The notes below the pieces were generated by a model. The model did no database searches. It had not been told where the DNA came from and was given only the letters and a program-made list of their open reading frames with translations. Both the position numbers and the translations under genes were made by a program. Shown in pieces: positions 24,888 through 34,275 of a stretch of 64,000 nt of DNA (position 1 is its first letter; each line of letters opens with the position of its first letter). The DNA comes from an uncultured Sutterella sp. (GTDB lineage: Bacteria; Pseudomonadota; Gammaproteobacteria; Burkholderiales; Burkholderiaceae_F): positions 1 through 64,000 of the forward strand of contig CAAFNI010000008.1 in assembly GCA_900764215.1 (NCBI GenBank), read 5' to 3'.

Positions 24888-25513
24888 TGATTCACCGCAG
24901 CCTAGTCCTCCGCGAACGCATCACCGCTATCATCGGCGCTGCTCTGCTGTTGTTGCTCGTCGGCGCAAGCTACTATTACTCGATTCAGACGCGCATCGAA
25001 ACACTGAAATACATTCCTAGCGAAACGAGCCCCGACTTTTCAGCTCGCCGCGTCACGCTGACCGACTTTGACGGACGAGGCATTGCAAAGGCCCGTCTCG
25101 CCGCCAGCACGATGGAGCACTTTTCAGACGAACGCATGCGCGCTACGGACGCCAGCTACCATTCCCTTGATCCCGCGAAGCCGCAGCTCTCCCTTATTGG
25201 GAATCGTGCCTGGAGCAACGACAGTCTCGAGACAATAGAGCTCGAAGGGAACGTGCAGCTGCGTCGAGCTCCCTTTGAGGACGAACCGGTTCTCTTTTTC
25301 ACAACCGAATACGTAAAGGGATACCTCGACACCTATCAGTTCGAGACCGACAGGAAGGTCTACATGCGCCGCGGCATCGACACCACGGAAGCCTCAAACG
25401 GCATGAAGTACAACAACATCCTGCATACCGTCGAACTAGAAGGCGACGTCGTCTCTGTCTTCCATCCCAACGCGCAGTCCACCGACCATTCCGTCAACGC
25501 ACCCCAAAAATGA
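24887..25513 (+). CDS. lptC: LPS export protein LptC
   Basis: Bitopic inner-membrane protein of the Lpt bridge; it receives LPS from LptBFG and passes it to LptA. It has 208 aa. One N-terminal membrane helix (about 13-32, TAIIGAALLLLLVGASYYYS) is followed by a periplasmic beta-jellyroll. The start at 24887 overlaps the kdsC stop by one base; the end overlaps lptA by 4 bp. Sequence conservation is low as usual for LptC, so the call leans on position, topology and size. Confidence 0.88.
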   Translation: MIHRSLVLRERITAIIGAALLLLLVGASYYYSIQTRIETLKYIPSETSPDFSARRVTLTDFDGRGIAKARLAASTMEHFSDERMRATDASYHSLDPAKPQLSLIGNRAWSNDSLETIELEGNVQLRRAPFEDEPVLFFTTEYVKGYLDTYQFETDRKVYMRRGIDTTEASNGMKYNNILHTVELEGDVVSVFHPNAQSTDHSVNAPQK

Positions 25514-26079
25514 AGAAGTTTATCGTTTTCAGCATCCTTGCCGTCATCGCCGCGCCGACCTGGGCCCTGAGCACAGACAAAAACCAGCCCATCGAAGTTC
25601 ATGCCGACAAGTTCAACGGCGACGAAGTCAAGCAGACCGCCGTTTACTACGGCAACGTCGTCGTCGACCAGGGTTCGATGAACCTTACCGGCGCCCGTCT
25701 TGACCTTGCGATCACGCCCAAGGGCTACCGTCGCGCCACGATCACAGGCTCCCCAGCCCGATTCAAGCAGCAGCGCGATCCGAAGACAAAAGGCGTCGAA
25801 GAGTGGGTGCACGCGCATGCAAGCCGCATCACCTACGACGAAGAGACGGACAAGATCACGCTTGAAGGCAAGGCTCAACTTTCGCGAAGTGAAAACGGCC
25901 AGCAGAAAGACATGACCAGCGGCGAACGCATCGTCTACGACATGCGCAACGCCCGATCCGAAGTCCACAGCGGTGAAGGCAAGCGCGTCACGACAATCAT
26001 CGCCCCCCGTTCCAAAACTGACTCCAACGCGCAGCGTCAGGGCGCATCTCTTTCCAACTCCACCAAGCTTCAGCAGTAA
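25510..26079 (+). CDS. lptA: LPS transport periplasmic protein LptA
   Basis: Periplasmic bridge protein of 189 aa. A signal peptide (MKKFIVFSILAVIAAPTWA) precedes the OstA-fold beta-jellyroll, which begins DKNQPIEVHADKFNGDEVKQTAVYYGNV as in E. coli LptA. The Ser/Asn/Gln-rich tail after about 165 is low complexity. lptB begins 12 bp downstream. Confidence 0.92.
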   Translation: MKKFIVFSILAVIAAPTWALSTDKNQPIEVHADKFNGDEVKQTAVYYGNVVVDQGSMNLTGARLDLAITPKGYRRATITGSPARFKQQRDPKTKGVEEWVHAHASRITYDEETDKITLEGKAQLSRSENGQQKDMTSGERIVYDMRNARSEVHSGEGKRVTTIIAPRSKTDSNAQRQGASLSNSTKLQQ

Positions 26080-26091
26080 CAGGACATCAGC

Positions 26092-26865
26092 GTGACAGAA
26101 AACGCACAAGTTAATCATCTCCGCACCCATACGCTCGAGGCAACGGGCCTCAAGAAGCACTACGGACCGCGCAATGTCGTCAAGGGCGTCAACCTCGCCG
26201 TCAAGTCGGGTGAAGTGGTGGGGTTGCTCGGCAAAAACGGCGCAGGCAAGACGACAACCTTCTACATGGTCGTCGGTCTTGTCGTTGCCGATGACGGCAA
26301 GATTCAACTCGACGGACAAGACATCACGCACATGCCCATCTACAAACGTGCGCGCATGGGGCTCTCCTATCTGCCTCAGGAGGCTAGCGTCTTCCGCAAA
26401 CTCTCCGTTGAAGACAACATCCGAGCCATTCTCGAACTCCAAGTGGGCGACGACGGCAAGCCATTGCCGAAGAACGTGATCGAAGCCCGCCTCAACCAGC
26501 TGCTAGAGGAGCTTCAGATCCAGCACCTGCGCACCAACCAGGCCATTTCGCTTTCGGGCGGCGAGCGCCGCCGCACGGAAATCGCCCGCGCCCTTGCCGC
26601 CAATCCTCGCTTCATTCTGCTCGATGAACCGTTCGCCGGCGTCGACCCTATTGCCGTCATCGAGATTCAGCGAATCGTGCGCTTCCTCAAGGAACGCAAC
26701 ATCGGAGTCCTGATCACCGATCACAACGTCCGTGAAACGCTCTCAATCTGCGACCACGCCTACATCATCAACGAAGGCGAGGTGCTCGCATCAGGCACTC
26801 CGGTTGAACTCGTCAACGACCAAGCGGTACGCAAGATCTATCTCGGCGAAAACTTCCGAATGTAA
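26092..26865 (+). CDS. lptB: LPS export ABC transporter ATP-binding protein
   Basis: ATPase that drives LPS extraction by LptFG. It has 257 aa, including a roughly 15-residue N-terminal extension compared with E. coli LptB. Walker A is GKNGAGKTT near 47, the Q-loop region [13 protein letters not shown], the signature [16 protein letters not shown] and Walker [14 protein letters not shown]. The start is GTG at 26092, with AGGA upstream. lptFG are not in the window. Confidence 0.95.
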   Translation: MTENAQVNHLRTHTLEATGLKKHYGPRNVVKGVNLAVKSGEVVGLLGKNGAGKTTTFYMVVGLVVADDGKIQLDGQDITHMPIYKRARMGLSYLPQEASVFRKLSVEDNIRAILELQVGDDGKPLPKNVIEARLNQLLEELQIQHLRTNQAISLSGGERRRTEIARALAANPRFILLDEPFAGVDPIAVIEIQRIVRFLKERNIGVLITDHNVRETLSICDHAYIINEGEVLASGTPVELVNDQAVRKIYLGENFRM

Positions 26866-26870
26866 TCCTT

Positions 26871-28304
26871 ATGGAAACTCATCTCCTCGCCACACTCTCT
26901 CAGCAGCAGGTTCTCTCTCAGGAGCAGCAGCAGTCGCTGCGCATTCTGCAGATGCCGACGCAGGAACTGTTGGGTGAAATCGATCTCATGCTTGAGTCCA
27001 ATCCTTTGTTAGAAGCGGAAGAACCTTCTCAGCCCGCTCCTGGCGACGGAGGAACGCAAGGAAAGGAGCGTGAGGACAATCGGGATGACCGTGACGAGGA
27101 CGATTCCGAGTTTGACGCCGGACAGGCCGAAACTCCCGTCGATCAACCCTATGAGACTTGGCAAGGCGCACCTTTGGACGAAGCTCCCTTTGAGCGCATC
27201 CCTGCTCCCGAATCCTTCCGAGACGACCTGCTCGCCGATCTCGGCTGCCTGCCGCTCACTCAGCGCCAACATCTGTTGCTCGCCTGCATCGTCGAGGAAC
27301 TTGACGATCGAGGCTTCTTTACATCTCCATTCGAGACGCTCACCCGCAGCTATGCACGCATTCTCAAGGAAGAAGGCGTTGAAAACGTAACGGCAACCGA
27401 ATGGCGCGAAGCACTGGCCGTCCTGCAGGGCATGGATCCTCCCGGCATCGGCACTGCGGGACCTGTTGAAGCCCTCCTGAAGCAAATAGACCGCATAGAT
27501 CCCGTCACGATGCACGCCTCGTCGCTCGAAACGCTCAAGCGCATTGTTGCCCGCCATCTTGACAAGGTGGCGGCCGACAATCGTTCGGCGTTGCTCAAGC
27601 TTGCCGGCGGAAAGTCCGCAATTCTCGACGAGGCACTCCGCACGCTGCGAACCCTGTCACCCTATCCAATCGCGCGCGAGGCCAATACGCTCTACATTGT
27701 TCCGGACGTCGTCGTAAGAACACAGAACGGCGTGAGCACGGCACATCTCAACGCCTCCTCTCACCCTCGCCTTCGCCTCCGATCCGAGACCGCGCAAAGC
27801 GAAATCTCCTCCTCGAGCCGTCGGATTCTCATGGGAGAGGCCAAAGCATTTATTCAGCGCCTTGAGGCGCGTCGCGCCACACTTCAGCGCCTCGCCGATG
27901 CCATCGTCGCGCGTCAGCAGGGCTACTTCGAATGCGGTCCCGCCTCATTGCGGCCGATGACGCTCAGCCAGATTGCCGAAGAACTCGGCCTCTCCGTCCC
28001 TACGGTCTCCAGAGCCGTTTCCGGCAAGTTCATCGCCTGCCGTCAGGGCACGGTCGAAATGCGCTCGCTTTTCAGCTCCGTCTCCTTCAGCAATCAGAGC
28101 GGCAACGCCGAAGAACAGGGAGCATCGGAAATTCAAGCTCTGATCCGCAAGCTTATTGAAGCCGAAGATCCCAGACACCCCCTTTCGGACGAGATGCTCT
28201 GTGAACTGCTCCAGAAAAAAGGCGTGCCCATCGCCCGACGCACTGTCGCCAAATACCGCACCTGTGCCGGCATACCCTCGGCCCGCTCTCGCCGAAAGCT
28301 CTGA
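26871..28304 (+). CDS. rpoN: RNA polymerase sigma-54 factor
   Basis: Alternative sigma factor that needs AAA+ activators. The protein has 477 aa. Region I is Gln/Leu-rich (LSQQQVLSQEQQQSLRILQM), an acidic region II follows (about 50-95), then the core-binding domain (about 110-300), a helix-turn-helix (LGLSVPTVSRAVSGKF near 375) and the RpoN box ARRTVAKYRTCAGIPSA near 455, which reads the -24 element. It sits between lptB and ptsN, the usual place, but hpf does not intervene as it does in many proteobacteria. Its probable target upstream of gltI is in this window. Confidence 0.96.
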   Translation: METHLLATLSQQQVLSQEQQQSLRILQMPTQELLGEIDLMLESNPLLEAEEPSQPAPGDGGTQGKEREDNRDDRDEDDSEFDAGQAETPVDQPYETWQGAPLDEAPFERIPAPESFRDDLLADLGCLPLTQRQHLLLACIVEELDDRGFFTSPFETLTRSYARILKEEGVENVTATEWREALAVLQGMDPPGIGTAGPVEALLKQIDRIDPVTMHASSLETLKRIVARHLDKVAADNRSALLKLAGGKSAILDEALRTLRTLSPYPIAREANTLYIVPDVVVRTQNGVSTAHLNASSHPRLRLRSETAQSEISSSSRRILMGEAKAFIQRLEARRATLQRLADAIVARQQGYFECGPASLRPMTLSQIAEELGLSVPTVSRAVSGKFIACRQGTVEMRSLFSSVSFSNQSGNAEEQGASEIQALIRKLIEAEDPRHPLSDEMLCELLQKKGVPIARRTVAKYRTCAGIPSARSRRKL

Positions 28305-28369
28305 TTTCCCATTTGGTACACTGAACGAAGTTCTCGACTAGACGGCTCCCTCAGGCCGCCCGACGCGCC

Positions 28370-28873
28370 ATGAATCTTCTCGCTCCCCTGCTTACTCTTG
28401 AAACCGTTCGCCTTAATCTGGACGTCGTGAGCCGCAAGCGCCTCTATGAAGAGGCCGGGCTCGTCTTCGAAACCTCCGCCGGCCTTTCCCACACGGAGGC
28501 CTTTGACGCACTCTTTGCGCGCGAAAAACTCGGATCCACCTGTCTTGGCAGCGGTTGCGCGCTTCCGCACGGTCGTCTCGAGGCCATTGCCGAACCGGCC
28601 GCCGTTTTTCTGAGAACCGCCGCGCCGCTCTCGCTCGATGCCCCCGATGGCCGCCCCGTTCAGCTGTTCCTCTGCCTGCTCATTCCTGAAAACGATGACG
28701 GCATGTATCTGAAGATACTGCGCGAGGCCGCCAGTCTCTTCAGCAATAAGCCGCTCAAGAATGCTCTGCTCCACGCAAAATCAGAGATTGAGGTTTGCGA
28801 GCTCATTCACAACTGGACGCCTCCCTCCGATCTTCACTACGAGCAGGATTTTTCCGACGAGGAAGACATCTGA
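28370..28873 (+). CDS. ptsN: PTS IIA-like nitrogen-regulatory protein
   Basis: EIIA-Ntr of the nitrogen PTS, 167 aa. The phospho-accepting His lies in GSGCALPHGRLE near residue 66. The domain starts near 8 and ends near 150, with an acidic tail (DFSDEEDI). It usually receives phosphate from NPr and signals to potassium transport, sigma-54 or stringent functions. It follows rpoN by 65 bp and precedes rapZ by 25 bp. Confidence 0.92.
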   Translation: MNLLAPLLTLETVRLNLDVVSRKRLYEEAGLVFETSAGLSHTEAFDALFAREKLGSTCLGSGCALPHGRLEAIAEPAAVFLRTAAPLSLDAPDGRPVQLFLCLLIPENDDGMYLKILREAASLFSNKPLKNALLHAKSEIEVCELIHNWTPPSDLHYEQDFSDEEDI

Positions 28874-28898
28874 CCAACGCCCATACGGAGGCAACGCC

Positions 28899-29801
28899 AT
28901 GCAACTCATCATCGTGACCGGCATGTCCGGCGGAGGCAAATCCATCGCCATCCGCCAGCTTGAGGACTGCGGCTACTACTGCATCGACAATCTGCCTGCT
29001 GCCTTTCTGATTCCGGTGGCCCGAGACCTCTGCACGCACGGCATCAAGTCCGCCGCCGTGGCCATTGACGCCCGAAGCCAAAGTACCTTTGACGGTTCCC
29101 TCAAGGCAATCCGCGAGTTGGAAGAAGCCGGCTTTGACGTACGCATCCTCTTTCTCACAGCTTCAGACCAAGAGCTCGTCAAGCGGTTCTCCGAGACACG
29201 CCGCCGTCACCCGCTTTCGACGCTTGCTGCAAGCCGCGACCAAATCGTCACGCTTCAGGAGGCCATAAGCCGCGAGCGGGATCTGCTGGCCCCCATTTCC
29301 GCCGGTGCCGCCTTGATGGACACCACAGGCATTCTTTCCTCTCAGCTTCGCGAGTGGGTGAAGGAATTCGTCGGACAACCTCAGGCCAAGATGACGCTTA
29401 CATTCGAATCCTTCGCCTTCAAGCACGGGCTTCCCGTCGCGAGCGATTTGGTCTTCGACGTTCGATGCCTGCCGAACCCCTATTACGATACGGCGCTGCG
29501 TCCGATGACGGGCCGCGACAAGCCCGTCGCAGATTACCTGCGCACCTTCCCAACCGTCATCGACATGGTGGACGACATTGAAGGCTTCATCCGCAAATGG
29601 CTCCCGGCCTACATTGCACAGAACCGGCACTATCTAACCGTTGCAATAGGCTGTACGGGAGGCCAGCACCGCTCCGTCTTCGTAGCCGAAGAGCTCGGCG
29701 CTCGATTTCGCGACACGGACGGCGTCGTCGTGCGCCATCGCATCATCGAGCAGAAAGCCCTGCTTTCGGGAGAAAAGGCCGTTCAAAACGAAGGCTGCTG
29801 A
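28899..29801 (+). CDS. rapZ: RNase adapter protein RapZ
   Basis: RNA-binding adaptor/nucleotide-binding protein of 300 aa. Walker A is GMSGGGKS near 8 and Walker B FDVRCLPNPYYDTALRP; the C-terminal domain has GCTGGQHRSVFVAEEL, part of the RNA/metabolite-binding region. The start has SD GGAGG at 28885-28890. In Enterobacteria RapZ controls GlmS through GlmZ sRNA; in Betaproteobacteria its role is less clear. In many Betaproteobacteria hprK lies between ptsN and rapZ, but here there is none. Confidence 0.94.
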   Translation: MQLIIVTGMSGGGKSIAIRQLEDCGYYCIDNLPAAFLIPVARDLCTHGIKSAAVAIDARSQSTFDGSLKAIRELEEAGFDVRILFLTASDQELVKRFSETRRRHPLSTLAASRDQIVTLQEAISRERDLLAPISAGAALMDTTGILSSQLREWVKEFVGQPQAKMTLTFESFAFKHGLPVASDLVFDVRCLPNPYYDTALRPMTGRDKPVADYLRTFPTVIDMVDDIEGFIRKWLPAYIAQNRHYLTVAIGCTGGQHRSVFVAEELGARFRDTDGVVVRHRIIEQKALLSGEKAVQNEGC

Positions 29802-29802
29802 C

Positions 29803-30879
29803 TCAGAAGAGCGCCGGCCGGAAGTCCCGCTCATCTCGACAGAGCTTCAAGAGCTTCACTACCGGCGCCGGCAAGCCGACCGACGCCGTATCCTCCGGAG
29901 CAAAAAGGGTGAAGCCCTCCGGTGCGCATCCCGCCGCCAGATCCACGGACATGGGATGAATGATGAGACGATAATGAGTGAACTCATGCACCAGCGGCTC
30001 GAATCTGATCGTACGGAGGATGCCTCCCTCAAGTTCCGGACAAACCGATAGCGGATCCGACGTTTCCATGGAGTCGTCCTTCTGACGAATCGGCGGCGTC
30101 CAGAGGCCGTGCCAGACGCCTTTTTCCGTACGGCGACGCAGCCAAACAGCGCGCCCCGTAAATGCAAACACCATGATTGCATGCCTCACCGGACGTTCCC
30201 GACGAGGCTTCTTGCCCGGAAAATCAGCTACCCGCCCCGACAGACGAGCGCCGCAGCAGTCCGCCAAGGGACAGGCGCCGCAGTCGGGACTGCGCTTGCA
30301 GAGCATCGCCCCGAAATCCATCAATGCCTGCGTATAGGCCGGCATGCGGTCGCCTGCCGGCAGAAGCGAGGCGGCAAGCTCGCGGATCGCCTTCACGAAG
30401 GCTGGCTGAGCAGCATTGCCCTCGACCATGAACACGCGCGCAAGTACGCGCTGCGCATTCCCGTCCGCCATGACGGCTCTCTCGCGAAAAGCGAAAGCCG
30501 CCACGGCCCCCGCGGTCGAGGGACCAAGTCCGGGAAGCTTTTCAAGCTCGTGCGCGGTTTTCGGGCACTTCCCATCCATTTCATTCACGATGATCCGCAC
30601 GGTCTTCAGAAGATTTCGGGCGCGTGAATAATAGCCTAGCCCGGCCCAAAGAGCCATCACGTCATCGTCGGCCGCTGCCGCCAGAAGCGCCGGCGTCGGG
30701 AAGGCAGCCATGAAGGCACGATATTTTGGCAGAACCGATATGACCTGCGTCTGCTGCAGCATCACTTCTGAAACGAGTCTCGGATACCAGTCCTCAACCT
30801 GCCACGGCAAGTCGTGCCTGCCGCAGGCTTCATGCCAGTCAACGATTGCATCTGCAAATAACTTCCGGGGATCCCGCAT
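29803..30879 (-). CDS. mutY: A/G-specific adenine DNA glycosylase
   Basis: Base-excision repair enzyme removing A opposite 8-oxoG. The protein has 358 aa. Catalytic Glu38 is in SEVMLQQTQV, the helix-hairpin-helix is LPGLGPSTAGAVAAFA and Asp139 is in MADGNAQRVLAR. A C-terminal NUDIX-like domain (about 235-358) recognises 8-oxoG. The [4Fe-4S] ligands read Cys194-X5-Cys200-X2-Cys203-X5-Cys209, one residue shorter in the first spacer than the usual X6. The start at 30879 is preceded by AAGGAA. It is divergent from the TPR gene. Confidence 0.95.
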   Translation of the reverse strand: MRDPRKLFADAIVDWHEACGRHDLPWQVEDWYPRLVSEVMLQQTQVISVLPKYRAFMAAFPTPALLAAAADDDVMALWAGLGYYSRARNLLKTVRIIVNEMDGKCPKTAHELEKLPGLGPSTAGAVAAFAFRERAVMADGNAQRVLARVFMVEGNAAQPAFVKAIRELAASLLPAGDRMPAYTQALMDFGAMLCKRSPDCGACPLADCCGARLSGRVADFPGKKPRRERPVRHAIMVFAFTGRAVWLRRRTEKGVWHGLWTPPIRQKDDSMETSDPLSVCPELEGGILRTIRFEPLVHEFTHYRLIIHPMSVDLAAGCAPEGFTLFAPEDTASVGLPAPVVKLLKLCRDERDFRPALF

Positions 30880-30954
30880 GCCGCATTCCTTGAAATTTCG
30901 AGGTAAAGTACGGAGACACTCTACACCAACGGCTTCCCCAGCCTTCATACACTC

Positions 30955-32685
30955 ATGACTGGAAAACTATTCAAAATAGCGGCCGTGCTCGCCGCCTTCG
31001 CCGCAACCGCGGGCGGCGCAGCGGCATTCCCGGGCGCCGACACGCATTCGTCTGAATCGCGCGACGCAGCCCAATCCCTCTATGAGGTCATTGCCGCCGA
31101 AATCGCGGCGCACAGAGAACAGCCCGAAGTCGCACTGGCGCTTCTCGACAAGACGCTTGAGCGCACAAAGTCCTCCGAAGTGGCCGAACTCGCCTGGCGC
31201 ACGGCTCTTCAGACACGACAGCCGGAAATCGTGCTTGATCAGGCTCACGCCTGGGCCGCGATTGATCCGAAGGCTGAACTCGCACAGCGCACGATCCTCG
31301 TCAATGCCGTTGAAAAAGGCCTCCAGTCCGAATATGTCGAACAGTTGTCCCGGCTCTATGCCGGCGCAGAGGACAAGGCCGCGCTGGTTGCAGACGTCAC
31401 AACCCTTCTCTCCCAGCCCGAACTCGCCTCCTCCGCACTCGAATCTGTCCTGTCTGCGTACTGGGAGAAAGAGGCCGAAAGCGCCGAGGTCCAGCTTGCC
31501 GTCGGTCTCTTCCGGAAGGCCCGCCACGACATTCCCGGCGCCTGCCGCGCCGGCAGAGCCGCCATTCGGCTCTCGCCTGCGAGCGAACAAGTGCTCACCT
31601 CGGCAGCCGATCTCTGTTGGCAGGCCGATCGAGCCCAGACGGAGGCCATGCTCAAGAACTACCTCTCCAAACATCCAGACGCTGCGGCTGTCAGGCTCAT
31701 TCATGCCCGGGTGCTCTCCCGCACTGGCCGAATCGCCGAAGCCATGAAGGACGTTGACCGTGCCGTCAAGGACTCTCCCGACACAGCTCTGATTGCGCTC
31801 AACGCCGGCCAAGTGGCGACGGACTGTCGCGCCTTCCAAAAGGCAGAGCTGTATTTCACCCGCTACATCGACCTTGTGGCCGAACAAAACCCCGAAGCGG
31901 ACTTCGCAAGCAGCGACATCTGGCTCAAGCTCGCGGGCGTCATGCACGAAAACGGCCGTCACCAAGAGGAGGCGGATGCGCTCGCCTCGCTTACGGACGG
32001 CGAGCTTGCGCCTCAGGCCAGGCTTCGCGAAGCCGCAGCCCTGGCCGAGGTTAAAAGAGTCGAAGACGCACGGGCCGTGCTTCAAAATGCCGCCGAAGAC
32101 TATCCTGAGCATTTCAACCTCTTCACGACTGGAGAGGCTCAGATGCTCATTGAGGCCGGAATGCCCGAAGACGCATTGCTCGTCATGACGTCGGCCTGTG
32201 CAAAGCAACCCGACGACGTCTCCCTCGCATACGACACGGCGATGATCGCTCAGAATGTCGGCCGGCTGGAGACAGCCGAATCCATCCTCAAGAGCATTCT
32301 CTCGGCTGACCCAGATCACATTCAGGCCGGCAACGCGCTTGCCTATCTTTGGGTGACGCGTGACACCAACCTGCCCGAAGCTCGACGACTTCTTGAACAC
32401 GCCTACCGCCTGGCGCCCGTCGATCCATACGTGCTCGACAGCATGGGCTGGCTCTGCTTCAAGGAAGGCCGCTACGACCAAGCGGCTGAATTTACGCTTG
32501 CGTCTCTCAAGCGCCTCTTTGACGTCGAAGTAGCCTGCCATCTTGTCGAAATTCTCGCCGTTTCCGGTCGTGACCGAGAAGCCGAAAAGCTCTTCCGGGA
32601 ACTGGAGCAGCGAGCAGGGGCAGATGCCCGCGTGCTTGACCTAGCCCAACGCCTCAAGTACGACTCTACGGGCACCACCCCATGA
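30955..32685 (+). CDS. Tetratricopeptide-repeat protein, exported
   Basis: The 576-aa protein has an N-terminal signal peptide (MTGKLFKIAAVLAAFAATAGGAAA), so it is periplasmic or membrane-attached. The rest is a long array of degenerate TPR-like helix pairs; the clearest units are near 250-285, 405-440 and 455-495 (AYRLAPVDPYVLDSMGWLCFKEGRYDQA). A TPR gene commonly precedes lolB in Betaproteobacteria, so it is probably an envelope assembly factor, but no biochemical role can be read. It overlaps lolB by 4 bp. Confidence 0.82.
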   Translation: MTGKLFKIAAVLAAFAATAGGAAAFPGADTHSSESRDAAQSLYEVIAAEIAAHREQPEVALALLDKTLERTKSSEVAELAWRTALQTRQPEIVLDQAHAWAAIDPKAELAQRTILVNAVEKGLQSEYVEQLSRLYAGAEDKAALVADVTTLLSQPELASSALESVLSAYWEKEAESAEVQLAVGLFRKARHDIPGACRAGRAAIRLSPASEQVLTSAADLCWQADRAQTEAMLKNYLSKHPDAAAVRLIHARVLSRTGRIAEAMKDVDRAVKDSPDTALIALNAGQVATDCRAFQKAELYFTRYIDLVAEQNPEADFASSDIWLKLAGVMHENGRHQEEADALASLTDGELAPQARLREAAALAEVKRVEDARAVLQNAAEDYPEHFNLFTTGEAQMLIEAGMPEDALLVMTSACAKQPDDVSLAYDTAMIAQNVGRLETAESILKSILSADPDHIQAGNALAYLWVTRDTNLPEARRLLEHAYRLAPVDPYVLDSMGWLCFKEGRYDQAAEFTLASLKRLFDVEVACHLVEILAVSGRDREAEKLFRELEQRAGADARVLDLAQRLKYDSTGTTP

Positions 32686-33179
32686 AACGCCGCACCCTTT
32701 TGTCACTATCGGCCGCAGTCTTGATCCTCGGCGGTTGCGCAACCGGAGAAACCCCGCTTTTTGAAAGGAGCGGCCGTTTCTCTCTCGTTTCAATCTCCTC
32801 CTCAGGGAAACGCGAGGCAGTCAACGGCCGTTTCTCTTTGCAGCGAACGCCCGCCAGCCTGCGCCTCAACTTGATGACGCCGCTCAACGGCATCCTCGCC
32901 CGCATTGAAGTCACGACGCGAGGCGCCGTGCTTCAGACGGCCCGGGACGAACAATCCTTCAGCGCCCCCACCGCCGAAGAGCTCATGGAACGCGTGACCG
33001 GCATCTCGGTACCCGTGGAAGCGCTAGAACAATGGTTAACGACGACCGACGATCAGATTTCTGAATACGGTTGGAGCGTCCGCGTGCTCAAGCGCAGAAG
33101 CGACGGCATGCCTGGCACGATCCGAGCCTCGTCCGCCGGCTCCGGCGTATCTCTCACTCTCACCATGGACGATGACTGA
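32682..33179 (+). CDS. lolB: Outer-membrane lipoprotein insertion protein LolB
   Basis: Final acceptor of the Lol pathway, itself an outer-membrane lipoprotein. It has 165 aa. The lipobox is LILGGC, with Cys near 19. The mature part is a small LolB-type half-barrel with the block VNGRFSLQRTPASLRLNLMTPLNGILARIEV. The overlap with the TPR gene and the 2-bp gap to ispE show an operon; lolB-ispE is a conserved pair. Confidence 0.9.
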   Translation: MKRRTLLSLSAAVLILGGCATGETPLFERSGRFSLVSISSSGKREAVNGRFSLQRTPASLRLNLMTPLNGILARIEVTTRGAVLQTARDEQSFSAPTAEELMERVTGISVPVEALEQWLTTTDDQISEYGWSVRVLKRRSDGMPGTIRASSAGSGVSLTLTMDDD

Positions 33180-33181
33180 CA

Positions 33182-34048
33182 ATGTTGTCCGACAGTGCTC
33201 TGCTCGGCCTACCCGCCCCGGCCAAACTCAATCTCTTTCTGCACGTCCTGGGCCGACGCCCGGACGGCAAGCATCTGCTTGAATCCGTCTTCACGCTCAT
33301 CGATCTGCATGACACGATCGATCTTTTCAGACTCGAGGCCCCATCCATCGAGCGCACGGGAAACGTGATCGGTGATCCTGAGAAGGATCTTTGCGTACGC
33401 GCGGCACGCCTTCTCATGGAAGCCTTCGACGTCAAGGGCGGCGTCCGCATTCATGTCGAAAAACGCATTCCCGCCGGAGCAGGCATGGGCGGCGGCAGTT
33501 CCGACGCAGCAACGACACTTATCGGCCTCAACCGGCTCTTCGGCCTAAACCTCTCCCGAGAAGTCTTGATGGATATCGGCGAGACGCTCGGAGCCGACGT
33601 TCCCTTTTTCATTTTTGGTCAAACGGGCTTTGTGGAAGGCATTGGCGAGATCATTACACCCCTTGAGATTCCAACCGCATCATATGCCGTCATCTGGCCC
33701 GGACGAAGCCTTTCCACTGCTGAGATTTTTGCAGCTCCAAACTTGACAAGAAATACCAAATCACTGAAAATAGACATCCTTTCAGGCAAGGCACTGGAAA
33801 TTTGGCCGAATCTGTACGGGCACAACGACCTGCAGAACGTGGCGCAAGCGCTTGAGCACCGGGTGACAGAGAGTCTCGAGTTGCTCGCCTGCGGCACGCA
33901 CGATGCCAGAATGACTGGTTCCGGCAGCGCCGTATTCGGCGTCATCGCCAACCCCGGCAGCTACAAGTTGCCGCAGTTGCCGGACGACTGGAAGGGATTT
34001 GCCGTAAAGTCACTCCGTGAACACCCGCTCTCGGCTTGGCTTGACTAA
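33182..34048 (+). CDS. ispE: 4-diphosphocytidyl-2-C-methyl-D-erythritol kinase
   Basis: GHMP kinase of the MEP isoprenoid pathway, 288 aa. The substrate-binding start is PAPAKLNLFLHVLGRRPDGKH near 11, the GHMP ATP loop is IPAGAGMGGGSSDAATTL near 95, and the C-terminal motif MTGSGSAVFGV fits the family. The tRNA-Gln gene follows 12 bp after its stop codon and may be cotranscribed. Confidence 0.95.
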   Translation: MLSDSALLGLPAPAKLNLFLHVLGRRPDGKHLLESVFTLIDLHDTIDLFRLEAPSIERTGNVIGDPEKDLCVRAARLLMEAFDVKGGVRIHVEKRIPAGAGMGGGSSDAATTLIGLNRLFGLNLSREVLMDIGETLGADVPFFIFGQTGFVEGIGEIITPLEIPTASYAVIWPGRSLSTAEIFAAPNLTRNTKSLKIDILSGKALEIWPNLYGHNDLQNVAQALEHRVTESLELLACGTHDARMTGSGSAVFGVIANPGSYKLPQLPDDWKGFAVKSLREHPLSAWLD

Positions 34049-34060
34049 ATAACAATCGGT

Positions 34061-34138
34061 AGGGGTATAGCCAAGCTGGCCTAAGGCACCGGATTTTGAT
34101 TCCGGCATTCGAAGGTTCGAATCCTTCTACCCCTGCCA
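34061..34138 (+). tRNA. tRNA-Gln (anticodon TTG)
   Basis: A complete cloverleaf is visible. The acceptor AGGGGTA pairs with TACCCCT, the anticodon stem CCGGA/TCCGG encloses loop TTTTGAT (anticodon TTG), the T arm is GAAGGTTCGAATCCTTC, the discriminator is G and CCA is encoded. An A1-U72 weak first pair is typical of tRNA-Gln. It lies between ispE and prs, a conserved betaproteobacterial position. Confidence 0.96.
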
Positions 34139-34158
34139 GCACAAAAACGAAAAGGGAT

Positions 34159-34190
34159 GGGAGGCAACAAATGCACTCCCTTTCTTTTTT
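34159..34190 (+). terminator. Terminator after tRNA-Gln
   Basis: The stem GGGAG-GCA/TGC-A-CTCCC (one bulged A) has a 5-nt loop and is followed by TTTCTTTTTT. It ends the tRNA, and perhaps the lolB-ispE transcript, before prs. Confidence 0.8.
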
Positions 34191-34275
34191 CAGGGCCGTC
34201 TTTGTGTTACCCTGACGGCTTCCCTGTTGTTAACTGCGAGAGCGCAAGCCCCCGCCCACGAAAAGAGCTTAAGTC

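Noticed and set aside
30967..32541. 524-codon open frame antisense to the TPR gene
   Set aside because: It is a shadow frame. The plus-strand TPR protein has a signal peptide, helix-pair pattern and operon overlap with lolB; the antisense translation has no family features.
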